Translations under genes and position numbers: made by a program | Notes under the pieces: generated by a model | Told to the model about the DNA's origin: nothing | The model's database searches: none | The model's input: the letters and a program-made list of their open reading frames with translations, nothing else | Shown: in pieces, positions 6,667-12,095 of the stretch | Numbering within the stretch: position 1 is the first letter of the stretch | Layout of the letters: each line of letters opens with the position of its first letter | Source of the DNA: Pseudomonadota bacterium | GTDB lineage: Bacteria; Pseudomonadota; Alphaproteobacteria; Rhizobiales; Xanthobacteraceae | Direction of reading: 5' to 3' | DNA length: 12,095 nt | Assembly: GCA_021779635.1 (NCBI GenBank) | Contig: JAJYAH010000135.1 | Coordinates: 1-12,095, forward strand

Positions 6667-7673
6667 GATTTCCATTCCTTATAGCTGTCGGGCCAGAGCT
6701 CGGTTGCCATGTTGTAGAGCGAGTCGATGGTGATCAGGGCCGGGATGACATCGGCGGCCGGCACCAGCAATTGGTCGCGACCGGCTATGGTATCGGCAAC
6801 GTTCGTGACCAGGCGCTTTGCTATAGCGGGCCAGCCGGTTTCTCCCGGAGTGCGGATGTTGCGCCAAAAACCGTTGGAAGATTGCGTTGCGATCTTTGAA
6901 TAATCGAGCGTCGAGCCTTTCAGGCTGCCCTTGGTGCCCTCAACGAGGTAGGTGTTGGAAAGCTTGGAGTGGAAGCTGATCGCGAGTTCGATTTCGATGT
7001 CCTTGCTCTTCATTTTGGCCGAGACAAAGGCCTCTGGACCGCCATAGCCATCTGTCAAAATCGACAGGGGTTTTGGCGTCTCCTGAAGCCACCAGCAAAT
7101 TTGATCGAGGACGTGCACCCCGATATCCGGCAGCGCCCCGCGGGGATGTCCCGAGCCCCATGGGCGTCGAAAGTAGAATCCCGATTCCGTCGGCCAATCG
7201 AACTTGTGGCCCTCAAACCAGCTAATTCGCCTGATCTCGCCAATGTCTCCATTTCGGATGATGTCGCGTACCAATGCGTAGGAAGGAACCAGCCTCCGAT
7301 ACTGATTGACGGATAGCAGGCATCTTCCTTTGGCTGCGTCTAACAGTGAAATGGCTTGATCTGAGAACTCGGCAAACGGCTTTTCAACGATCACGTTAAT
7401 ACCGCGCCCAATCAGCGGCATCGTCGTGGCGACGTGCAGATGACTGGGCGTCGCATTGATTGCGAGGCCAACCGACTGCGGAATTTCGGCGGCCTCCGTA
7501 AACTGCTGGTCATCCGAAAATCCAAATTTGGCAATTGCATTTTTTCGCCGATCCTTGGACGGGTCAACGATCCAGGTTGCCGCTCGCAGGGCTGCATCGC
7601 TCGCCAGCACTGGAAAGTAATATTGATCGGCAATAGCGCCACATCCGATCACGGCAATCTGCAGATCACTCAT
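6663..7673 (-). CDS. Gfo/Idh/MocA-family NAD(P)-dependent oxidoreductase
   Basis: This is a 336-residue cytoplasmic dehydrogenase of the usual family length. The N-terminal Rossmann motif is AVIGCGAIADQ at 7-17, and the family VEKPF motif is at 96-100, with Lys98 expected in catalysis. LPDIGVHVLDQ at 181-191 supplies the Asp/His pair typical of the active site. GTKGSLKG sits further on, in the beta-sheet domain. It likely oxidises or reduces a sugar or nucleotide sugar at the keto/hydroxy level. Its stop (TGA 6665-6663) overlaps the epimerase ATG 6666, and its own ATG 7673 overlaps the stop of a small upstream ORF. It is therefore the middle gene of a tightly coupled leftward operon, probably providing successive steps of one sugar-modification route. 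It is only generically similar to the longer oxidoreductase at 1753-3066, so this is not an evident recent duplication. Substrate unknown. Confidence 0.9.
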   Translation of the reverse strand: MSDLQIAVIGCGAIADQYYFPVLASDAALRAATWIVDPSKDRRKNAIAKFGFSDDQQFTEAAEIPQSVGLAINATPSHLHVATTMPLIGRGINVIVEKPFAEFSDQAISLLDAAKGRCLLSVNQYRRLVPSYALVRDIIRNGDIGEIRRISWFEGHKFDWPTESGFYFRRPWGSGHPRGALPDIGVHVLDQICWWLQETPKPLSILTDGYGGPEAFVSAKMKSKDIEIELAISFHSKLSNTYLVEGTKGSLKGSTLDYSKIATQSSNGFWRNIRTPGETGWPAIAKRLVTNVADTIAGRDQLLVPAADVIPALITIDSLYNMATELWPDSYKEWKS

Positions 7674-7933
7674 TCAGGACTACCTGCCGCAGTCGTTCCG
7701 GCCGAGGAGGTCACCATTTGACCAAGCGACGCGCTGGGGTGAGAACCGAATGCGGCCGTTCGCGACCGGTCCGCCGTTGGCGTCTCATGAACCGGGTCGG
7801 AAATCATGAAGATGAACTCGATCACGGCGCCGACCGAGAGTAGCGTTCGGATCCATAGAAAGACCCAGATAGATGCGACGATTGCTCTAAAAGCCGCGCC
7901 TGTCTGTAATCTCAGGAGAAATGTTCTGTCCAT
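7670..7933 (-). CDS. Small putative membrane protein at the head of the sugar operon
   Basis: ATG 7933 gives 87 residues. I do not recognise the family. Residues about 15-45 are strongly hydrophobic (around IVASIWVFLWI and LLSVGAVIEFIFMI), consistent with one long or two short transmembrane helices. The rest is a polar Ser/Thr/Ala-rich tail. The stop TGA 7672-7670 overlaps ATG 7673 of the following oxidoreductase as ATGA, the same coupling used by the next gene pair, which argues for real translation. The leader lacks a strong Shine-Dalgarno, and a stop lies two codons upstream, so there is no longer form in this frame. It might be the remaining part of a larger membrane protein, such as a transporter or glycosyltransferase, whose other portion was lost, or simply an open frame in the leader. 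Confidence 0.4.
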   Translation of the reverse strand: MDRTFLLRLQTGAAFRAIVASIWVFLWIRTLLSVGAVIEFIFMISDPVHETPTADRSRTAAFGSHPSASLGQMVTSSAGTTAAGSPE

Positions 7934-8018
7934 ATTTCATCCACAGCTGAATTCGGCTCACTATCGAGGAACTGGCCGCAATCGGCTGAACAGAGCTAAC
8001 GCGAGGTTTCAATCGGGG

Positions 8019-8038
8019 GCCTTAACCAAAGTTAAGGC
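8019..8038. promoter_or_regulatory. Perfect inverted repeat, candidate operator
   Basis: Arms GCCTTAAC (8019-8026) and GTTAAGGC (8031-8038) are perfect complements around CAAA. The site is 86-105 bases upstream of ATG 7933 of the leftward operon and about 108 bases before the galE remnant. No T-run follows on either strand, so a terminator is unlikely. The symmetry and length fit a dimeric repressor or activator site. It resembles but does not match the CtrA pattern TTAA-N7-TTAA, since the spacing here is six. Confidence 0.4.
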
Positions 8039-8146
8039 GAGGGCAACGAGTGAGAGGACAGTCGTCACTCCTCGAACAACACAGAATTTGCCGGAGCCGC
8101 AGACGTAGCAAGCCCTCCATCCGAGGCAAGTCGGCCAAAATCGACA

Positions 8147-8476
8147 TCATTTAGTCTGGGAACTGGTCGCGGAAGCAGTGTACTCGATCTTGTCAGCGCG
8201 TTCAGAAAGGTGAGTGGTAGGGACATCCCTCTGGTGTTTGCTCCAAGAAGGGATGGCGATGTGGCCAGTTACTACGCCTGCACCGATCTGGCGGAACGGC
8301 TTCTTGGTTGGCGTGCCACCCGCAATTTAGTGAAGATGTGCGCGGATACTTGGAATTGGCAACGAAGAAATCCCGGTGGCTATCGCGGCGTTTCCGCTGA
8401 CATGGGGGGAGCCGATGAGAGCATCATACACCCGATACCTCTGGATCCGACAAAGACCAACCGGGTAACCGCGTAA
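8147..8476 (+). pseudogene. galE: 3' fragment of a galE-type UDP-glucose 4-epimerase gene
   Basis: This frame carries a clear GalE C-terminal pattern: FSLGTGRGSSVLDLVSAF, then SGRDIPLVFAPRRDGDVASY, then AERLLGWRATR, then MCADTWNWQRRNPGGYRG. In complete GalE the LGTGxGxSVL segment lies about two thirds of the way along, so roughly 225 residues are missing, including the Rossmann TGxxGxxG and the YxxxK catalytic pair. Upstream of about 8147 the in-frame translation loses all resemblance, which places the break there. A further ~30 unlike residues follow NPGGYRG before TAA 8474-8476, so the 3' end may also be altered. A GTG at 8210 could start a short product, but it would be enzymatically dead. 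It probably belonged to the same polysaccharide locus and was cut by the rearrangement that shaped this region. Confidence 0.8.
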
Positions 8477-8487
8477 ACGAGCGTGTC

Positions 8488-8673
8488 ATGCTGCTTCAGT
8501 CGTCAGAGGGCTTCGATGCATGGGGGAAACGCAGCGCGAGGATGACGCCGCTGCACAGGTATGCGAAGTCGAACCCGCTACGGATCTACCCGGTCCGGAT
8601 CGTCGACGACCAAGTCTGTATCGACGCTGTGGCGCTTCCCGCCGGCGAGGTAGTTAATCGACTAGCTTCCTAA
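8488..8673 (+). pseudogene. Possible scrap of a Rieske [2Fe-2S] ferredoxin-like gene
   Basis: ATG 8488 opens a 61-residue frame. Its piece NPLRIYPVRIVDDQVCIDA resembles the last strands of Rieske-type ferredoxins, where a PLxxYPVRxxxxxVxV pattern follows the second iron-sulfur motif. Neither CxH nor CxxH cluster motif is present, so at most this is a tail. The frame overlaps the 3' end of the hydrolase on the other strand. The match is short and could be accidental. Confidence 0.2.
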
Positions 8674-9514
8674 GGATATTGATCAACTGGCCGCCGGGGC
8701 GCCGCAACTCGGTTAGGATGCTGAAATGGTTTGCACCATCGATCGGATGCAGCATGCCGGGCGCGCCTGCGGCCACGCGCGCGCCATGAAGCTGGATTGA
8801 ATCGAAAACCAGTGCGGGCAGTTCGGCGGTGCCGTAAGCGATGTCGAGCCTCTTATGGACGACGGGCAATCGGAGCGGCGACAATACCGCTACTTCCTGA
8901 TCGGTCAATTTGAGCACATTGTTCAGTACAGTGTCGCGGATCGGCGCAAGATCGTAGACTCCGGAGATTGCAAGGCCCGCGGCTATGCGCGGGTGATCGA
9001 GCGTCATGGCGACGAGCTGAGCGCCGGCCGACCAGCCCGCCGTTACCATGGGTCCGGCGATGCCGTATGCCATGCCATTGCTGGCCAACCAATCGAGCGC
9101 ACCGGATATCTCCGTCACGATCTGGGTCAGAGTTGCATCGGGTGCGAGTGTATAGCCGGGTATTGCGACCGACCAACCGTGCGCCGCAACGCCTTCGACT
9201 AACATGGCGAATGCCTCGCGGGAATTGCGCTGCCAGTAACCTCCGTGCAGGAATGTCAGGCAAGGTGCTGCCCCATCGGCAGCCGGATAAATGTCGATCT
9301 TCGTCCTCTCGCGGTCGCCATAGGGAATATCGAGAAAGGATTTGCGACTGGCGCGCAGAGCTGCGGAGGCCTCATTGCGTTCGGCAATCAATGCTGCGCT
9401 GTTCTTCACCGCCGCAGTATTGTCGTAGGCCGCGTCGCGCTCGGCTTGGGAAAGTGTGCCCCAGTTGAGCCGGGGATCGAGAGAGCCTGCTTTTCCAGCC
9501 ATGACGTCATTCAC
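8654..9514 (-). CDS. Alpha/beta hydrolase, arylformamidase (kynurenine formamidase)-like
   Basis: This is a 286-residue serine hydrolase if started at GTG 9514. The oxyanion-hole motif HGGYW is at 90-94 and the nucleophile elbow GWSAG at 160-164 (Ser162). A GVYDL segment follows, then an acidic residue around TAELP (Glu231) and the histidine of NHFSI (His263), completing a likely Ser-acid-His triad. HGGYW plus GWSAGAQL and GVYDLAPI is the pattern of bacterial kynurenine-formamidase-like hydrolases. The true substrate may be another amide or ester. GTG 9514 is favoured by GGAG eight bases upstream; ATG 9502 is the alternative. The protein has no signal peptide and should be cytoplasmic. It is divergent from the ABC uptake operon across about 530 bases, so it may act on an imported compound. 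No kynurenine-pathway neighbours are visible. Confidence 0.85.
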   Translation of the reverse strand: MNDVMAGKAGSLDPRLNWGTLSQAERDAAYDNTAAVKNSAALIAERNEASAALRASRKSFLDIPYGDRERTKIDIYPAADGAAPCLTFLHGGYWQRNSREAFAMLVEGVAAHGWSVAIPGYTLAPDATLTQIVTEISGALDWLASNGMAYGIAGPMVTAGWSAGAQLVAMTLDHPRIAAGLAISGVYDLAPIRDTVLNNVLKLTDQEVAVLSPLRLPVVHKRLDIAYGTAELPALVFDSIQLHGARVAAGAPGMLHPIDGANHFSILTELRRPGGQLINILRKLVD

Positions 9515-10046
9515 GCCAAATACTCCAGCAACATTGTCTCCGCGTTCCCTGTACAAACGGCAAGCTATTATATCCGCGTGTCTCGGTTCAGCAATCGAAA
9601 GATTGATACGCGCGGCATTTTGGGTCAGCAGCTTAGCGTGGCGAACGCGACATCGCTTCGAGAGAGGCAGCCGTGCTTCGCGCCGATCAGAGACTGAGCA
9701 GCGATAAATTCGATTACTCCTTGTGGCAAACTGATGGCGTGTCTGCGGTTGATTGACCGCTTCTGGCCAAACTGGATCGAAGTTGGATCCGGATCAGGAG
9801 GGAGCAGTCCTCCCTGATTGTCGAGATGAACCAAAGCCAACCGCGGTAGCGAAAACTGGCCCGCCTTTTGATCACCAGTGAACAAGATGCACACAGAGCG
9901 CCGCTCAGCATCTGTGCAAATTCGCATTAGAGCGCCTTATTCTTTCAATGAGAACTTCTCATTTCTTGCCGGCTTCGCTCGCTGTTAGCATTCTCCTCGA
10001 GTGAGATTGACGCAACAGCCATCGAATTGTTTGCAAGGAGTTGGAT
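9515..10046. other. Divergent intergenic region between the hydrolase and the ABC operon
   Basis: About 530 bases, presumably holding promoters for both directions; I could not place -35/-10 boxes with confidence. It contains a small hairpin (AGGGAG 9799-9804, CTCCCT 9810-9815, 5-base loop) without a T-run. A 100-codon minus-strand frame (9927-9625) starts with ATG eight bases after AAGG. Its translation is cysteine-containing and unfamiliar, with no domain I can name, so I do not call it a gene. Confidence 0.45.
10035..10040 (+). promoter_or_regulatory. Shine-Dalgarno AAGGAG of the binding-protein gene
   Basis: AAGGAG lies six bases before ATG 10047. This decides that start over the in-frame TTG at 10041 and predicts strong translation. 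Confidence 0.8.
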
Positions 10047-11378
10047 ATGGGCAGGGATACCGACAAATCAGGCAAGGGAAGTGTTGTAAGGGGGCATCGG
10101 CCCTCTCGTCGACAGTTACTGAAGGGGGCTGCGGCGGTGGCTGGTGCCGCGGCCGGATCGAGTGTGATCGGCGCCCCCGTGATCTGGGCGCAGGAGATCA
10201 AGGACATTGAGCTTCGACACGTTGGCGTTTCCTATTCCGTGGTGAAGGCCATCGGCGATCAAGCCGCCAAGGATCTCGGTTTCAAGGTCACGATGCAGAA
10301 CCTCGACACTTCGGCTGCGATCAATCGTTTCATTACCCAGCCGAATACCGTGGATATCCCGGATCTTGAGGGCTGGCAGGCCAAGCTCGCCGCCAAGCGA
10401 GGCGTAATTCAGGGCATCAGTGTCAAGAAGGTCAAGGAGTTTGACAATTTCTTGCCGATCTTCACCAAGGGCGAACTCGATGGCCAGAAGATTCCGCGCC
10501 AGGGCATTTCGCCGTACGAGGCGATGTATATCGAGAAGGCCGATGCGACCGATCTGCACGAAGGCGTCACCGACTGGGCGACCTTCCTGCCGCAAGTCTA
10601 CAACGCCGACTCGATCGGCTACCGGCCCGATTTGGTCGATCATCCCGTGACCGAATGGAAGGACCTGATCGACCCCAAATACAAGGGCAAGGCCGCCATC
10701 CTCGACGTACCGGCGATCGGCATCATGGACGCCGCGCTCTGCTTCGAAAGTGCGGGACTGATCAAGTACGGCAACAAGGGCAACATGACCACAAAGGAGA
10801 TCGACTTCACGATCGACAAGCTGATCGAGCTGAAGAAGTCGGGTCACTTCCGTGCCACCTGGACCACCTTCGACCAGTCAGTGCAGCTAATGGCGGCGGG
10901 CGAAGTCGTGATCCAGTCGATGTGGTCGCCCGCCGTGGCGGCTGTTCGGGTCAAGCAAATCCCTTGCGTCTATGCTCCCGTCAACAAGAAGGGGGACAAG
11001 GAAGGTTATAGAGGCTGGTGCAACGGGCTCGGCCTGATGAAGCATCTAAGCGGCAAGAAACTGGATGCGGCCTATGAGTACATCAACTGGTACTACACCG
11101 GATGGCAGGGCGCTTTCGTGAGCCGTTACGGCTATTACAGTCCGGTGCCATCGACGGCAAAGAAGAACATGACCCCAACCGAATGGGCATTTTGGTACGA
11201 AGGCAAGCCAGCACCGGAGGAGATCAAGGACCCGTACGGCGTTCCGATGGAAAAGGCCGGCACCGTTCGCGACGGCGGTTCCTTCCTGGAGCGCGTCAAG
11301 AATATCTCGTGCTGGAACACGTTGATGGACGAGGCTGCCTACATGAACAAGCGCTGGAATGACTTCAAGGTCGCTTGA
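10047..11378 (+). CDS. ABC transporter substrate-binding protein, PotD-like (family 1), Tat-exported
   Basis: This 443-residue periplasmic binding protein captures a solute for the permease encoded next. The N-terminus has a twin-arginine signal: basic region, SRRQLLKG with the arginine pair at 21-22, then an Ala/Gly-rich core and a probable cleavage after AQ near residue 49. Tat export suggests folding or cofactor/ligand binding before export. The mature part has the two-lobe binding-protein layout. One lobe includes an LDTSAAINRFI segment, and the later part contains WTTFDQSVQLMAAGEVVIQSM, where a solute loop is common. The TEWKDLIDPKYKGKAAILD stretch is typical of PotD/spermidine-putrescine and related binding proteins. 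Many Trp and Tyr residues near the end (YINWYYTGWQG) could line an aromatic cage for a cationic ligand. The exact ligand is not readable from sequence. The stop is followed at 16 bases by a strong hairpin. Confidence 0.92.
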   Translation: MGRDTDKSGKGSVVRGHRPSRRQLLKGAAAVAGAAAGSSVIGAPVIWAQEIKDIELRHVGVSYSVVKAIGDQAAKDLGFKVTMQNLDTSAAINRFITQPNTVDIPDLEGWQAKLAAKRGVIQGISVKKVKEFDNFLPIFTKGELDGQKIPRQGISPYEAMYIEKADATDLHEGVTDWATFLPQVYNADSIGYRPDLVDHPVTEWKDLIDPKYKGKAAILDVPAIGIMDAALCFESAGLIKYGNKGNMTTKEIDFTIDKLIELKKSGHFRATWTTFDQSVQLMAAGEVVIQSMWSPAVAAVRVKQIPCVYAPVNKKGDKEGYRGWCNGLGLMKHLSGKKLDAAYEYINWYYTGWQGAFVSRYGYYSPVPSTAKKNMTPTEWAFWYEGKPAPEEIKDPYGVPMEKAGTVRDGGSFLERVKNISCWNTLMDEAAYMNKRWNDFKVA

Positions 11379-11393
11379 TGCTTGGCTGGCAAG

Positions 11394-11423
11394 AGCCTGA
11401 GACGTTCGCCGTCTCAGGCTTTT
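11394..11423 (+). terminator. Strong intercistronic hairpin, probable partial terminator
   Basis: An 11-bp perfect stem (AGCCTGAGACG 11394-11404, CGTCTCAGGCT 11410-11420) with a TTCGC loop is followed by T's at 11421-11423, which can extend the pairing with AAG upstream. It sits between the binding-protein stop and the permease start. It probably protects or terminates most of the mRNA, so that binding protein is made in excess over permease. Confidence 0.7.
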
Positions 11424-11432
11424 CATTCGGTG

Positions 11433-12095
11433 ATGTGGCGCGTTGATGGATTTGAAAAGCGGATGGAAAGCAAAGCCAAGGGAGGACGTGCCAACGCGGG
11501 TTGGCTGCTGATTCTTCCTCTCGTTCTCATTCTGGTACCGTTCTTTATTGTGCCGATCATCGGCGTTGTCGTCGCCAGCTTCGTGCAGAGCGACGGCTTC
11601 GGCGGCATCATTCCCAGTTTCACGCTCGAAAATTACAAGGGCGTGTTCACTTCAGGGCTTACCTATCAGTTGTACTGGGCGACCCTAAAATTCTCCTTGT
11701 TTGCCTGGATCTTCTCGCTGCTGATCGGTTTCTGGGTTGCCTATTTTCTGGTGTTCCACGTTCGCAGCCCGCTGCTGGCACTTGGGCTTTTCCTGATCTG
11801 CACGGTGCCGTTCTGGACCTCGAACATCATCCGCATGATTTCGTGGATCCCGTTGCTCGGCAAGGAAGGGCTGATCAACAGTGCGCTGATCAGGACTCAT
11901 GTCATCGAGCAGCCGCTCGACGTGCTGCTGTTCTCGAGCCTCGCGGTGGTGATCGCCTATGTTCATCAGCTCACAATCTTTATGATCGTACCGATCTTCA
12001 ATTCCATGGCCCGGATCGACAAGCGCACCATCGAGGCGGCGCGGGACGCCGGCGCGTCGCGGTTCGACATCGTGCGCTTCATCGTACTGCCGCTT
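11433..12095 (+). CDS. ABC transporter permease, PotB/binding-protein-dependent type (partial, runs off the window)
   Basis: The visible 221 residues form an inner-membrane permease subunit. A hydrophobic segment near the N-terminus (LILPLVLILVPFFIVPIIGV) is followed by a periplasmic loop. More helices come around LFAWIFSLLIGFWVAYFLV, LLALGLFLICTV and VLLFSSLAVVIAYV. The EAA signature EAARDAGASRFDIVRFIVLPL near the end of the window is the cytoplasmic coupling loop that contacts the ATPase. The order and pattern match PotB-type first permeases of spermidine/putrescine-family importers. ATG 11433 is only about ten bases after the terminator hairpin and has a poor Shine-Dalgarno. ATG 11463 (MESKAKGG) is a plausible alternative, with weak AAGCGG nearby. 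A second permease and an ATPase would be expected beyond 12095. Confidence 0.9.
   Translation, partial: MWRVDGFEKRMESKAKGGRANAGWLLILPLVLILVPFFIVPIIGVVVASFVQSDGFGGIIPSFTLENYKGVFTSGLTYQLYWATLKFSLFAWIFSLLIGFWVAYFLVFHVRSPLLALGLFLICTVPFWTSNIIRMISWIPLLGKEGLINSALIRTHVIEQPLDVLLFSSLAVVIAYVHQLTIFMIVPIFNSMARIDKRTIEAARDAGASRFDIVRFIVLPL

Noticed and set aside
8021..8034. CtrA-type site TTAA-N7-TTAA within the palindrome
   Set aside because: The spacing between the TTAA halves is six, not seven, so it does not match the consensus.
8488..8673. Functional Rieske ferredoxin gene
   Set aside because: Both cluster-binding motifs are absent; at best a tail fragment, so listed only as a low-confidence remnant.
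9625..9927. 100-codon minus-strand frame with AAGG eight bases before its ATG
   Set aside because: No recognisable domain, and it lies in the likely divergent promoter region; codon use is not convincing. Homologues in other genomes would change this.
1..12095. CRISPR array, tRNA/rRNA genes, complete insertion sequence, toxin-antitoxin or defence system
   Set aside because: No regularly spaced repeats, cloverleaf with a TTCGA-type arm, transposase with terminal repeats or defence-type domains were seen on either strand.

Overview
The window looks like chromosomal DNA of an alphaproteobacterium of the Bradyrhizobium/Rhodopseudomonas type. This is inferred from the GC-rich coding style and from the general look of the proteins (Tat-exported PotD-like binding protein, rhizobial-type polysaccharide deacetylase, two-domain Crp/Fnr regulator), not from a database search.

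Left part (1-8650): a patchy, partly decayed surface-polysaccharide region. It opens with an intact polysaccharide deacetylase (+). Next comes a scar in which the first ~74 codons of a fumarylacetoacetate-hydrolase-family gene (+) abut a fragment of a tyrosine-recombinase gene (-). A long Gfo/Idh/MocA oxidoreductase (-), a small hypothetical ORF (+), a Crp/Fnr-type regulator (-), a mostly empty ~820-bp gap and a small hypothetical gene (+, 87 aa) follow. A leftward operon then reads: small putative membrane protein (7933-7670), second Gfo/Idh/MocA oxidoreductase (7673-6663), NAD-dependent sugar epimerase/dehydratase (from 6666). Successive ORFs overlap by ATGA. The epimerase has an in-frame TAG about 76 codons before its natural end. 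The severed C-terminal tail remains open in the same frame, and a hairpin with a T-run (a likely terminator) lies just after the original stop. Just right of the operon lies the 3' end of a galE-like UDP-glucose 4-epimerase gene (+) without its 5' two thirds, then a doubtful Rieske-like scrap.

Right part (8654-12095): intact genes of ordinary appearance. An arylformamidase-like alpha/beta hydrolase (-) is divergent from an ABC uptake operon (+). The operon has a Tat-exported PotD-like substrate-binding protein, a strong intercistronic hairpin and the first membrane permease, which runs off the window.

How they may work together: the deacetylase, the two oxidoreductases and the epimerase are the sort of enzymes that build or modify nucleotide sugars and exported glycans. 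The Crp/Fnr protein may regulate them, but nothing in the sequence proves this. The hydrolase and ABC importer may form an uptake-and-hydrolysis unit for an amide-type or polyamine-like compound. No wholly new defence or mobile system is evident. The notable content is the gene decay (amber-split epimerase, chimeric scar, galE stub) and several small unassigned palindromes and repeats.
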